A stretch of 64,000 nucleotides of DNA from Proteles cristata cristata (GCA_017311185.1 JAESUZ010004813.1:1-64000), one strand, 5' to 3'. Counted from the first letter of the stretch, positions 21,243-32,416 are shown. The notes: generated by a model not told the origin, from the letters alone. Program-made: numbers and translations.

Positions 21243-22771
21243 AGGATTGGGATTTTATGAATTTTAACTCTAGGTCCTATATTATAAAACACCATATAGA
21301 TGGTTAATAATGCTTGCTGTATAAACAACAAAAATTAATCAAGTATGTGGCTAGTAGAATATTCTGTTATGATTTACAAACACTACCACTTCTAGAAATG
21401 TAGATGATAATCTCTCATACCATAATTTTTTTTAATCTTTTATAATCAAGAATATACTCCAGAATCTTACTGAGCTGTAGAAATATTAGTGGGGGCATCA
21501 CTTATTCCCAGTAAAAGTATCAGGAATACTTTTAGTCATAGGAAATTGATTCATAGGAAATTGATTCAGTATTTTGAATCATAGGAAATTGCAACTTTGA
21601 AGCAAAAAAAATTACTCAGTACTTTTATATAGTTTAATCCAATAAAAACTTGTTTTGGTTGTTAATAAAAATCCAAATAATTTTTTTCTCATTTTTTCTC
21701 GTATCAGCCTCAGATACAAGGCTGGCCTGGCATTTCTACAAAGTGAAACAAGATGACGAGGTTTATGTCATCATGAATTTATTGCCTGAAAATACAAAGA
21801 AAACCCGCCCAAAGAAATTTTGCAGACTGAGTATGTGAAAGGAAACCGCTGCCCCTTGCTCCTTTGTGCTGGCTGAGACAATTGAGATATTGTTATTGGA
21901 TACAGTTGCACACTCAAAACGCTGGCACTTCTCTCTTCTCCAGCATTTCTGAAGAAATTTCAACAGATCTTTAAAGCTTGATCCCACTCCCTTAACTTAT
22001 TTATATTTCCCAGTGATGGAAAACAGTCAAAACAAACAACTATTAAGCACCTCCTCCAAAAACCAAAATAACCAACATCCCAAACAAACTGAAACCCTTT
22101 GATGGAAAGGGAAAAGCAAAGCAGAACAAAACAAAACCGAGATGCTTATCTGTATGATGCAGTCTACCTAAATTCACAATTTGTTTCTTTTGTGGCTCAC
22201 ACCGAATTCTTTGTTGAAGTAGTTTCAGTGCAAGGCTGAACCAAACGAAAGTGGAGTTAAGTGTTCAAGATCGTTATTTCCCATGAAATTGCTGCTGGCT
22301 TCAAAGTTTTTACCACCTCATCTTTCTGGAGAACTTGAGTCCTAATAGCATCATATCGTAGAGCCTCTCGTGCAGTATCTGGAATCTGAAATTGACCTGG
22401 ACATCTGGTGAGGCATTATTATGAGTTTCCCTGTTTTGTGGAATGCTCTGAAGATTTACCTTAACAGTGAAGGTATTTTTAGATGGATGAAGCCCATCGA
22501 TGTTTCTTACCTTGCTTTCAGTTTCATGAAATGACCAAAATCCAGTAGCCAGAGAATCAGAAGGCTTTTCTCATCTTCATGCACTTTTGCAAATTCTTTT
22601 GTAGTTTGTTCATAACATTCTGGGTGTAGTTCACAGCTCATGCTTAGGGACCTTTTAAATTGCCTCCTTTTAAATTGCCTGCAAAGAGCATGGATTTGGG
22701 AGTGAGATAGATTAGCATGACTTAATGGACAATATTATTCAAGACAGCATTGTAAGGATTAGATGAAAATT
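21243..22771. other. 1.5-kb repeat-poor interval with a possible exon
   Basis: No interspersed repeat recognised. It contains the candidate exon at 21708-21838 and then about 900 bp of sequence without repeats. The only AATAAA noticed downstream is at 23261-23266. Confidence 0.4.
21708..21838 (+). other. candidate exon (speculative)
   Basis: A pyrimidine tract (TTTTTTTCTCATTTTTTCTC, 21681-21700) leads into GTATCAG ending 21707, a fair 3' splice site. The frame is then open for about 43 residues to a TGA at 21836-21838; the peptide (…DTRLAWHFYKVKQDDEVYV…) has ordinary protein-like composition, unlike the low-complexity frames elsewhere. Against it: no partner exon, no nearby polyadenylation signal, no family I recognise, and frames of this size occur by chance. 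It is as likely to be random sequence. Confidence 0.15.
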
Positions 22772-22787
22772 CTTCTATAACTTTTAT

Positions 22788-22992
22788 TTTTCTAATGCTT
22801 ATTATTTATTTCTGAGAGACAGAGCATGAGCAGGGGAGGAGTAGAGAGAGACACACACACAGAATCTAAAGCAGGCTTCAGGCTCTGAGCTGTCAGCACA
22901 CATCCAAACATGGGGCTTGAACTCACCAATTGCAAGAGCATTACTTGAGCTGAAGTCAGACGCTGAACCCACTGAGCCACCCAGGCATCCTG
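22788..22992 (-). mobile_element. CAN-SINE, first of a tandem pair
   Basis: Antisense copy with an (AC)5 variation, ending GCCACCCAGGCATCCTG. Target CTTCTATAACTTTTAT at 22772-22787. Confidence 0.93.
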
Positions 22993-23008
22993 CTTCTGTA
23001 ACTTTTTT

Positions 23009-23211
23009 TTTTTTTTTTTTTTTTTAGCATTTATTCAGTTTTGAGAGACAGAGAATGAGTGGGGAAGGGGCAGAGAGAGAGGGAGACACAGAATCTGATA
23101 CAGGCTGAGCCATCAGCACAGAGCCTGATGTGGGGCTCGAACCCACAAACTGTGAGATCATGACCTGAGCTGAAGTCGGATGCTTAACTGACTGAGCCAC
23201 CCAGGCGTCCC
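23009..23211 (-). mobile_element. CAN-SINE, second of a tandem pair
   Basis: Antisense copy with a long T tail, ending GCCACCCAGGCGTCCC. Flanked by target copies CTTCTGTAACTTTTTT (22993-23008) and ACTTCTGTAACTTTTAAA (23213-23230). Confidence 0.95.
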
Positions 23212-23230
23212 AACTTCTGTAACTTTTAAA

Positions 23231-23867
23231 TGCAAGGTTTTGAGGCCTAATTAGAAATTCAATAAATGTTCATTTTCTTCCTCATCTCCTTTGTTAGGTG
23301 TCCTCTGCCCTCCATGATGGGCTCTAGTTGCTGGCTGTGTGGAGTATCACCTTTTCTTTTCTCAGTATTTACATCTGGACACAGTGTTCTGTTCCACAGG
23401 TGTAACAAAAGTTCTCTGGACTTCCTTCAGATGTCAGGTCCTTGGGGAAATCTAGAAACCTTCAAGTTCAGCTTGGATTCAAGTGGCACCATTCTTAACC
23501 ACTGCCACAATCGCTTGTCACTTAGTGTTTTTTTTAAAACCAGCTGCCGGGACCATGATTTTCTTCTACTGTGCCAGGAAACTTCATTAGTTTTATTTAG
23601 AACTGAGCCTCCCATTAAATGTGAAAATTACCCAAGAGAATGTGGAATATCCAAGAAAAGAGGCTTGTGAACCTCTATTAAATTATACTTCAGATCCTTC
23701 ATGAGGCAAGGTTAATCACTGGCCCCACCATAACCTTCAGCTTAGAGTGATATACAAGTCCTTAGAAGATATGGGTGAGAAGTGACTAGTCTGGTCCTCC
23801 CTCTGACACATACCTGCGTACATCCAAGAAGTCTAGCAGCAGCCTCAAAAAAATTTTTTTTGGCTAC
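23231..23867. other. unassigned sequence containing a 134-codon chance frame
   Basis: The plus frame 23266-23670 lacks splice or promoter context and is hydrophobic/Ser-rich; a minus frame overlaps it. Possibly an old repeat that I cannot name. Confidence 0.35.
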
Positions 23868-23960
23868 CCATTAAATAAACATTTACATAATACCTACTAC
23901 TATTGTTCAGCTCAGTGACAAGCACTGAAGATTCAACAATAAATAGATTATGGTTTAGAT
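23868..23960 (-). mobile_element. L2 3' end relic
   Basis: Antisense L2 terminus: TAAATAAACATTTACATAATACCTACTA followed by ACAAGCACTGAAGATTCAACAA, abbreviated here to its key blocks. Confidence 0.5.
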
Positions 23961-24039
23961 TAATATATTCATTTCTTGTTTCAGATAAAAATAAGCTCAC
24001 AAATAACTCTCACCCTATGAAGAGCAGTATTCTAATTAT

Positions 24040-24200
24040 TGTACATAATATCTCCAGTAATGTGGAATACAACAAGCCTCTGAAGTGGGTGGGTACTATA
24101 ATTATCTCCATTTTACAGACGAGGAAACTAAGACACAGAGAGGCTAATCAACTGATTCTAGGTGACACAGGTGGTACATGGAGGAGCCAGGATTCGAACC
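24040..24200 (-). mobile_element. MIR
   Basis: Well-preserved antisense MIR: CTCCATTTTACAGACGAGG, AAACTAAGACACAGAGAGG, GAGCCAGGATTCGAACC. Confidence 0.85.
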
Positions 24201-24221
24201 TTGAGTATCAGACAGTTACTT

Positions 24222-24250
24222 TATTTATTTTTTTAGTTTTATTTATTTAT

Positions 24251-24294
<44 letters not shown>

Positions 24295-24390
24295 TGTGTG
24301 CACAGGGGAGGGCAGAGAGAGGGAGAAAGAGAATTTCAAGCAGACTCCAACTTGTCAGTGCAGAGACTGACAGGGGGCTCAATCTCATGT
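24222..24390 (-). mobile_element. 5'-truncated CAN-SINE with expanded (GA)n
   Basis: Antisense tail and body only: the tRNA-like head is missing beyond CTCAATCTCATG. The internal GA tract has expanded to about 19 units (24254-24291) and passes into GTGTGTG. Confidence 0.88.
24254..24291 (+). repeat. (GA)n microsatellite
   Basis: Uninterrupted GAGAGA run grown from the SINE's purine tract. Confidence 0.97.
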
Positions 24391-24930
24391 ATGTGTGTAT
24401 CCATTTCTGGGCTCCTTATTTGTTCCATTGACCTTTACATCCATTTTTATGCCAAAAGCACAACTCTTCCTCAGTTGAGTCAATAAATATCCTTCAATGT
24501 TACTATTGTATTCTTTTGACATGTTTCCATCATTTTTTGAGCAGTTGTTTAGTTTCTGGCACAAAAGGATATTCTGTATTCTTATTGCATTACCTTAAGG
24601 CCTAAAACTGGCCTTTTCTCCAAGCCCTATCTGTGGAAAATGGTATTTAGAAGCCAAGACCTGAGTGCTAGTCATGGACATTCATGACTATTGAGTATCA
24701 CTAGTTGCATACCACATAGTGGACAAACTAGCATATATATGCATGTATTTATAAACACATATGCACACATAATATGGGCATATGCACATGATACACATAT
24801 TTACATCTGTATTTCTCCATCTTTATCTACCTATTAAAAACTACTATTTCACATCGATACCACCAATTCCAAAACAAGGTTAATTCTAATTTCTTTTCTT
24901 TCTGTATTTGAACTGACTTCTGTGACAATG
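24391..24930 (-). mobile_element. ancient L1 (L1ME-like) antisense fragments
   Basis: 24391-24455 resembles antisense L1 ORF2 (TCTGGGCTCCTTATTTGTTCC). 24500-24720 carries 3'-region blocks also seen at 46.2-47.5 kb: TTTTGACATGTTTCCATCATTTTTTGAGCA, GGTATTTAGAAGCCAAGACC. Both are heavily diverged. Confidence 0.55.
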
Positions 24931-25258
24931 AGGATCACTTAGTTGATCAACCTCCCTGTATGTAATCACTCTGCCATCACATTGTCACCTTCTTTCTGCA
25001 TAAATACCCTTCTTACCTTGCTAGGCCTCTTGTGCCAGACTCTTCCCTACGTGAAATCCTGTTTCACCCTCTTGGGTTATGATACTTTATGCTTAGCTGT
25101 TGTTGGGGAAGGATGCCCTCCTCACCCTGCTTGGACTCAGGGACCCCAAACCAGAACATTCCTCTTCAGGGGACTCCCCTTCTTTCCCACCCCTGAAACC
25201 TGCGAAAATATTTACCTTTATCACCTACATTGAATGACTTTAAGATCGAACTGTTTTG

Positions 25259-25313
25259 GAAAGAAAAGGAAGAGAAGAAGAGAAGGAGGAAGAAGAAAAA
25301 GAAAAGGAAGAAT
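25259..25313 (+). repeat. purine-rich (GAA/GGAAGA)n low-complexity tract
   Basis: 55 bp of nearly pure purine, GAAGAGAAGAAGAGAAGGAGG type. Confidence 0.95.
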
Positions 25314-25569
25314 AGTGGGATTGGATAAAAAACAATTCCATTTTGTCTTTAAGTGAATGATAATACAACTCTACGATTGATATTACAGGAAAGACATAAA
25401 TTACATGTATATAACACATTGATAAATTGTACTCTTATTTACATTGCATCTTTAAATCAAATTGAACTTCATGGAAGTCAAAACTGCTATAGCTGCCATT
25501 TCAAATATCCTCTCTCCTCTCCTGCTGGAGAAAAAAAAAGGTGCCTTCATTATTGTGATTCTATTTTTA

Positions 25570-25801
25570 CTTTTATTTTTTATTTATGTTTTTTTTAAAT
25601 TTTTTATTTCTAGGAGAGAGAGAGAGACCCCTCATGAGCAGGGGAGAGTCAGAGAGAGAGGGAGTCATAGGCTGAAACAGGCTCCAGGCTCTGAGCTGGC
25701 AGTCAGCACAGAGCCCGACGCGGGGCTTGAACCCACAAACCGTGAGATCATGACCTGAGTGAAAGTCAGACGCCTAACCGACGAAGCCACCCAGGCACCC
25801 C
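25570..25801 (-). mobile_element. CAN-SINE, young subfamily
   Basis: Antisense copy with young-subfamily body. TSD TGTGATTC(T/C)ATTTTTA at 25554-25569 and 25802-25817. The ORF that ends in it (25462-25758) is repeat-derived. Confidence 0.96.
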
Positions 25802-25817
25802 TGTGATTCCATTTTTA

Positions 25818-26631
25818 AAACTCCAACTCAAGAATAATGGTTGAAGAAATTTAGGAGTGATATCTGATATTCGATTTTAAGTTGTTGTTTTTTTTTTTTC
25901 TTGAATCTCTAACAAAATCCACCTTTTGAGATGATTTGCTTAATAAATAGGATGACTTGCTTCAATGTGTGGTCAAGGGACATAGAGAAGGTTAGTAGTT
26001 AGAGGACAGACTATTGGGAGGGGAGTGATACTGAACTAGTAGCAGCAATTTGTATACAGATGAATCCATATACATAGTCAGTAGAAGAAAATATGTGAGG
26101 TCAGAAATGAGCTTTGGAGGTTAATGTTAACACAAGCGCTATGAAACTAAATTTCATTGATTATTGTGGCATATATGTGTAAGTTCTAAAAAGGTTCTCA
26201 GCTTCAAGACTCAGCAAACCAAAGCAGGAAAATTTTTGAAAAGTTTAAGTTGTGTAAGATTTTACTTTTACCATTTTAATATTCATGGTTTCACAAACAC
26301 AATGAAAATCATCATTAAATTATTTTTTAACAATTTCTAAAAATCCTGGGAAGTAATTTCACTTATTTTGGCCTCCAAAATATGCATTCCAGTTTGCAAA
26401 AAAGCCATACATTCTTAAAGCAAAAATGCTACAGAATTCCCAATGAATACCTCTCTATATGTAAATTGAGGCATCAAATGTAAATAAATAGCGAATTTAA
26501 ATGGGAATTGTCACATTCCAGTGGGCAATTCAATACTTAAAAAAATTCATGTCCCATTTCAACTAAAATTTCCAAGCATGAAGATCTAAAATTCACAAAG
26601 GCAGACTACATGGAGCAGAAAATATATCTTT
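25818..26631. other. AT-rich sequence, nothing recognised
   Basis: No repeat or coding signal recognised. Confidence 0.4.
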
Positions 26632-26647
26632 AAAAATAAATTTGATG

Positions 26648-27078
26648 TGGGGCGCCTGGGTGGCTTAGTGGGTTAAGAGTCTGATTTAGGCTCAGGTCAT
26701 GCTTTCATGGATCATGAGTTCGAGCCCTGCATCGGGCTATATGCTGACAGCTCAGAGCCTGGAGCCTGCTTTGGATTCTGTGTTTCCCCCTCTGCGTTCT
26801 TCCCCCCACTCTCAAAAATAAATAAACATTAAAAATTTTCTTTTTTTTTCTTTTTTTAAATGTTTTACTTATTTCTAGGAGAGAGAGAGACAGCGTGAAC
26901 AGGGGAGGGTCAGAGAGAGGGAGTCACAGACTGAAACAGGCTCCAGGCTCTGAGCTAGCAGTCAGCACAGAGCCCGACGCGGGGCTCGAACCCATGAACC
27001 GCGAGATCATGACCTGAGCGAAAGTCGGACGCTCAACCGACTAAGCCACCCACGCGCCCCAACATTAAAAGTTTTCTA
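26648..27078 (+). mobile_element. CAN-SINE interrupted in its A tail by another SINE
   Basis: Sense copy 26648-26841 (GGGGCGCCTGGGTGGCTTAG to AATAAACATTAAAAATTTTC); its tail resumes at 27061-27078 after the insertion. Likely TSD AAAAATAAATTTGAT (26632) and AAAAATAACTGATTC (27079). Confidence 0.92.
26842..27060 (-). mobile_element. CAN-SINE, young subfamily, nested
   Basis: Antisense copy inserted into the preceding SINE's tail. TSD AACATTAAAA(A/G)TTTTCT at 26825-26841 and 27061-27077. The head has one change (CACCCACGCGCCCC). Confidence 0.96.
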
Positions 27079-27094
27079 AAAAATAACTGATTCT

Positions 27095-27500
27095 GGAAAA
27101 TAAAATGTTCATAATAACAAATGTGTATATAGTAAAAAATCAGAAGCATTATTGACTTTTTGATCGTACACTTATTCATTGATATATTTTACAAATAATA
27201 TGTAGGTCATGTGTATTAATTCTCACACATCCCAAATTTTCAAATATGTTTTCATTATATTTAATTTTAAAATCTATATTTAAAGTCTCCTCTGAGAACT
27301 CAATGTGATCAATACATGGATTTGTCACATTGTAGCATGAAGAACCACAGAAAGAAGAGGATCTACATGGAACTAAAAACATCAGAAGACTATTATGTGA
27401 TTTTAAATCTGATAAAAGAACAGTCATCAAATTCCTTAGGTTTGACTACTAGAATACATTCATTCCAAAGCAGTTTTGAATAGTTACTATAAACAAAGAA
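27095..27500. other. AT-rich sequence, nothing recognised
   Basis: Minus frame 27176-27430 has no support; no repeat recognised. Confidence 0.4.
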
Positions 27501-27744
27501 TGAGGGCAAATCTTTAGTAGTCCTTACTATGCACTATCTGCTTAGTTCTTTTACCTATATTATCTCAGTGTTTACTCTCCTTGAACCCAATTTAAAAAAG
27601 AGAAAAGAATATAGCACTGAAGGATTTGCTTATGTTAAAGGACTTAGCACAGTTCCCAGCACGTGGTAAATGCACCAAATATTAATTTTTCTTATCCTTT
27701 TTCATTTCCTCCTTTAAAGTAACACTGGAAAGGAGAATTCAGAG

Positions 27745-27830
27745 CATCCACCTGACAGATGAAAATACTGAGGTTCAGAGAACTTAAGTGACATGCTTAT
27801 GGCCAGGCAGACAGGAGAATTGGAAAGCAC
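27745..27830 (-). mobile_element. MIR core relic
   Basis: Antisense MIR core: ACAGATGAAAATACTGAGGTTCAGAGAACTTAAG (key blocks GATGAAAATACTGAGG and CAGAGAACTTAAGTGAC). Confidence 0.65.
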
Positions 27831-27861
27831 ATTGAAAACCCCGGTGTCCTGAATCACTTAA

Positions 27862-28087
27862 TTTTTTAAAAATTTATTTATTTATTTTGAGAGAGAGAGA
27901 AAGGAGGGGGGTGTAGTGAGTATGAGTGAGGAAGGGGCCAAGAGAGAGGGAGAGGGAGAATCCCAAGCAGGATCCATGCTGCCAGCACAGAGTTGGATAT
28001 GGGGCTTGATCTCATGAACTGTGAGATCACGACCTGAGCCAAAATCAAGACGTGGATGCTCAACCAACAGAGCCATCCAGGTGTCCC
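27862..28087 (-). mobile_element. CAN-SINE
   Basis: Antisense copy, diverged head GCCATCCAGGTGTCCC, GGAGGGGGGTG variation in the body. No clear TSD. Confidence 0.9.
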
Positions 28088-28659
28088 TCTTTTCCTTAAT
28101 GTAGTGTTGTATATGTATTTCTTGTAAATGGAAAAACTATTCTATAGTTATAAAATGAACATGAATTCTACATTAATTATTTAAGGGTCCACATGTATAA
28201 AGTTTAGAGCAGCTTTAAATATAACAAGGAAACAATACAATTCTGCCATCTAAAGCCACGTACACTGGGGTCTTATCACATATATGTTTATATTACATGA
28301 ATACAGTAGTTTATGCTCATTGAGAAAGAGAGCCAGCCAAATAGTGTCAATATTCTGGGTACATCTGCCAGCCAGAGCACATAAAGGGACATGTTCTTGA
28401 AGTGAGTATGAGATTGGTGTCCTGAATCAGTTATTCCCTTATCATTTCGGGTCCCTCATACTTCTCAGAGTGTGAGCATTTCATTTTACATAGGATGATT
28501 CTGGTCAAATATACATACTTTTCAGTGACGAGATTGTTATATGCAGGCCAACATTCCATCTGATCTGAATAAATATAACTGTGCATCTTTAAGCACTGAA
28601 GTACTAAGTATAAATATATGTTATAAGATACTTTTTAAAAAGAACTTCTATTCTGGCAA
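28088..28659. other. AT-rich sequence, nothing recognised
   Basis: No repeat or gene signal recognised. Confidence 0.4.
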
Positions 28660-28870
28660 ATAGCAAACACATACCCACAGAGAGAAGATAGTGTAATACC
28701 ACACCCTCCTGCCATGTGCACATCACCAAGCTTTAGCTGTCAGCCACTCATCAACAATCTTGTTTCATCTTTATAATAGCCCTGATTTTCTTTTTCACTG
28801 GGTTATTTTTTTAAATGGCAGATACCACACCATTTTGTTCATCAATATTTCAGACTAGTAAATATATTAT
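28660..28870 (-). mobile_element. ancient L1 (L1ME-like) relic
   Basis: Resembles an antisense L1ME-type segment: CATGTGCACATCACCAAGC, CAATCTTGTTTCATC, TATTTCAGACTAGTA. Diverged, edges unclear. Confidence 0.4.
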
Positions 28871-28872
28871 GT

Positions 28873-29015
28873 ATAAATATATAATAAATTAATATATAGC
28901 TACATTATATTTATTATATACTATATAAATATATAATAAATTAATATATAGCTACATTATATTTATTATATACTATATAAATATATAATAAATTAATATA
29001 TAGCTACATTATATT
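28873..29015 (+). repeat. 52-bp AT-rich minisatellite, about 2.75 copies
   Basis: Unit starts ATAAATATATAATAAATTAA and includes TATATAGCTACATTATA. Copies begin at 28873, 28925 and 28977. The first two are identical over all 52 bp and the third over about 39 bp before it degrades into further TATA-rich sequence to about 29070. Confidence 0.95.
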
Positions 29016-29328
29016 ATAATGTATATAAAAATAATATATAATGTATATAAAATATTAAATATATAATGAATTTAGTAGATATTTGGAGGGATTTATTAGG
29101 GTAATTATTTAATTCCATGAAATTCAGTCAATGATTCACATTTAATATCTTATATAATATGATAAAAAGTAAGTGAAGTAGTGAAACTATATCCACTTTA
29201 GAGAGGAAAAAGCTTAGAGGTTTAAACAAAACAAAATGGGACAAAACAAAACAAAGAAAACACTTACTTAAGATCACCAAATTGGTTGTTAAGAGAGCTC
29301 GGGTTGAAGCTTTGTATCAGGAACTCTT

Positions 29329-29523
29329 TTTTCTTTAATGTTTATTTATTTTGAGAGAGAGACCATGAGCAGAAGAGAGGCAGAGAGAGCGGAGGACACA
29401 GGATTCGAAGCCGGCTCTGTGCTGACAGCAGCAAGGTTGATTTGGGGCTCAAACTCATGAACCATGAGACCATGGCTTGAGCTGAAGTCAGATGCTCAAC
29501 TGATTGAGCCACCCAGGAGCCCC
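29329..29523 (-). mobile_element. CAN-SINE
   Basis: Antisense copy ending GCCACCCAGGAGCCCC. Weak TSD candidates TCAGGAACTC and TCAGTAACCC flank it. Confidence 0.92.
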
Positions 29524-29734
29524 TAGGTCAGTAACCCCTAACATATGCAGCTACAATCATTTTAGCCTATATCATCTTTGCAGTCAGTTTTCTTAGTAGC
29601 AAGAAAAGGCCTTCAAGGCCTTAAATTGATGTTAGACAAACAGTCATATCTACAACAAGGATTAATCACAGATTATGTTCTGTCTGCTGCATTTGGTGCA
29701 GTATATAGAAAGGTGCAATTGTTAAGAAGGGCCT

Positions 29735-30600
29735 TCTGAAGAAGATCTCCTAAGAGAAATCCTCAGAGATGAGTATTTATATTAATTATATGAAGGAGAG
29801 AGAAAGGGTAAAGAAAGAAATATTTGTACTGATATAGACACAAAAGAGGACATTTTGGAAACTCACAAGTTCACTAAGAGTTGTTTTATAGAGAATAACA
29901 AGCATGATCAAAGTTGAAGGCAGAAAGGTAGTTAGTGGCTAGATTCTAAGTGCCAGCAGACATGATGCCAATTATCTTTTAAGTTATGAGTTATTGTTGA
30001 ACTTCTTCCAGCTGGGAAGAAAAGAAATCAGATTTGCTTTCTAAAGATCAACCTCTCAGTGGTGTGGAGAAGGGATCCCAGTGCATTGGTGAGAAAGTAA
30101 GCATGAAATAGAACAATCAGATAAGTGATGTTGAACGGATCTATCTGAGAAATAATAAGGACTCAAGCAAAAGAGTAGCAGTGAGCAGAATACATAGGTT
30201 ATGGAATCCAGAAATATTTAGGCGCTAGCATTTATAGGATATAGGATTTGTTCAGTGTCAAGTGTGTATGTGTCAAGTCATACAAACAGAGCTTTCCAGT
30301 ACTCAGGTGGATGTATGGGTCTCAGCTTAGGACATAGGTCTGACCTGGGAAGCTAGATGTGGGAATGGTAAGTGGACAAGTGTGTCCGTGAAGCCATGGG
30401 GCCAGATGCTATCACTTAGATCAAAACGTACAATGGAGAAAACAGAAAGCCAAAGACAGAACCCTTGCAAGAATAAAGGCACAGAGACAAGAGAAGGCCA
30501 CAAAGGAGATGGAAAACTTGAAGCCAGAAGGATGGGAGGGCAACCAGGAGATAGGAGAACCATCAAAGAAAATAAGAGGAAACCATTACATTTAAAGCCT
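29735..30600 (-). mobile_element. possible long L2 relic
   Basis: Extended purine-rich region with antisense-L2 flavour (AAGGGCCTTCTGAAGAAG start; later GTGAAGCCATGGGGCCAGATGC…ATCACTTAGAT and GCCAAAGACAGAACCCTTG). Similarity is weak throughout. The 73- and 79-codon frames here are not supported as genes. Confidence 0.4.
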
Positions 30601-31028
30601 TAAATAATTAAATCTAAGGAGGCATGTTATCAAAGTGCACAAAACACATGTGTGGCAGACATTTAGTGATAGGCCAAGCATCATAAAAAGCAGTGTTATT
30701 CCTAGAAGCTTGCAAGGCATTATTCTTATGCACATACATGTATGTAATATATGTACATACACGTATGTAATATAGAGCTAATGTATGCTTTAGATGTGAT
30801 ACAGGTGAGCATCTCAAATATATTTATATGGAACTTACGTAAATTTCTGGATTTATGAATTCATCTATTCATTTATCTATTTGACCAATATCGATTGTGC
30901 ACAGAGCACTGAGCTCGAATATTTGATAATCTCTTTTCTATGAAATTCTGAAAGAAATTCTTGTGGGATTTATGTCTTCTCCTCCTATAGTAGAGCTATC
31001 TGCATGTCCTCTGGAATGGATTGTGGGG

Positions 31029-31214
31029 TTTTTATTTTTAACTTATTTTGAGAGTGGAGGGAGTGTCAGAGAGAGAGAGAGAGAGCATCCCAAGCAGGCT
31101 CTGTGCTCTCAGAGCTAAATCCAACAAGGGGCTCCATCTCACAAATTGTGAGATCCTGACCTGAGCCAAAATCAAGAGTCAGACACCAAACCAATCGAGC
31201 CACCCAGATGCCCC
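31029..31214 (-). mobile_element. CAN-SINE
   Basis: Antisense diverged copy ending GCCACCCAGATGCCCC. Possible TSD ATTGTGGGGTTT / ATTGTGATTTC. Confidence 0.9.
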
Positions 31215-31943
31215 AGATTGTGATTTCTTAGGAACCAGTGCTATGACTCAACCTTCTGGAATATGGAAATCGGACTGAAGTCTTGCACATAATAAAAGTA
31301 CAGATAATATTCAGTGATTGATGAAGCATGAGAGTGGGAATAGAGGATTTTGTGACTGATTAGATCCATTAAGAAAATGTTCCTTGGTGCTGCTGTCAGA
31401 GAGCATTTTTGACTAAATGGCCTGACTCAGAACAACTTTCCATATGCTGCTTTGGAGAGATGGTGTCCAGTAATGGATGAGGACAGTGTTCATGGGTAAT
31501 ATGGTAAATATGTATTACAACTTGGAAAATTCTTCCTTGTGTAATAAGATTGTGTGTTCTATATATTTGAGATTGGTTCTTAACACTTTGATGACTACCA
31601 AGCTATTCTTAATTTCTCTTTAAAATTTCTTATAATTCTTTTTTTTATTTTCCATAGGTTTTATCCATGGCCCTGTGAAGACTGGGGGGCATTGGGCCCA
31701 TTCCCTCTTTCTGGCTATCACTATGTCAACATAAATGTCAGTGTATCTCTCAATGATGATGTGCTCTGTTTACCATATGCTTTCTACCTATAGCCTATAC
31801 AACCAACAAAAATTTGTTGCCATTACTTTCTACCTAACTAATCCATCACACCAGTTTTGGCTACTTAGGTTAATCCTGATTATATCCTTGTAACAACAGT
31901 ATCTCCTATTGCCTTCCCACTCTTTAAGAATATTAATATACTT
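31215..31943. other. repeat-poor interval, nothing recognised
   Basis: Contains a good-looking 3' splice-site string (TTTTTTTTATTTTCCATAG, ending about 31659), but no open frame follows. Confidence 0.4.
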
Positions 31944-31960
31944 TAAGCTACGCTGTTTTT

Positions 31961-32416
31961 TAAAAAAAATTTTAATGTTTGTTTATTTTTTTTTATTTTT
32001 TTTAATGTTTTTATTTATTTCTAGGAGAGAGAGAGACAGCGTGAACAGGGGAGGGTCAGAGAGAGAGGGAGTCACAGACTGAAACAGGCTCCAGGCTCTG
32101 AGCTGGCATTCAGCACAGAGCCCGACGCGGGGCTCGAACCCACGAACCGCGAGATCACGACCTAAGCGAAAGTTGGACGCTTAACCAACTAAGCCACCCA
32201 GGCGCCCCTAATGTTTGTTTATTTTTGAGAGAGACATACACAGAGTATGTATGAGTGGGGGAAGGACAGAGAGAGAGGCAGACACAGAATCTGAAGCAGG
32301 CTCCAGGCTCTGAGCTGTCAGCACAGAGCCCAAAGCGGGGCTCAAACTCACAATCTGTGAGATCATGACCTGAGCTGAAGTCGGACGCTTAACCAACTGA
32401 GCCACCCAGGAGCCCC
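31961..32416 (-). mobile_element. CAN-SINE (outer), split by a younger SINE
   Basis: Antisense copy in two parts: T/A tail 31961-31990, remainder from 32209 to the GCCACCCAGGAGCCCC head at 32416. TSD AAGCTACGCT(G/C)TTT at 31945-31958 and 32418-32431. Confidence 0.94.
31991..32208 (-). mobile_element. CAN-SINE (inner), young subfamily
   Basis: Near-consensus copy inserted in the tail of the outer SINE in the same orientation. Perfect 18-bp TSD TAATGTTTGTTTATTTTT at 31973-31990 and 32209-32226. Confidence 0.97.

Noticed and set aside
23266..23670. 134-codon plus-strand frame
   Set aside because: Compositionally odd, overlapped by a minus-strand frame, no recognisable domain or gene context.
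30715..30780. ACATACATGTATGTAATATATG palindromic cluster
   Set aside because: Short alternating AT-rich low complexity; no binding-site or repeat-family interpretation is justified.
31640..31720. TTTTCCATAG acceptor-like string followed by GC-richer sequence
   Set aside because: No sustained open frame or donor follows.
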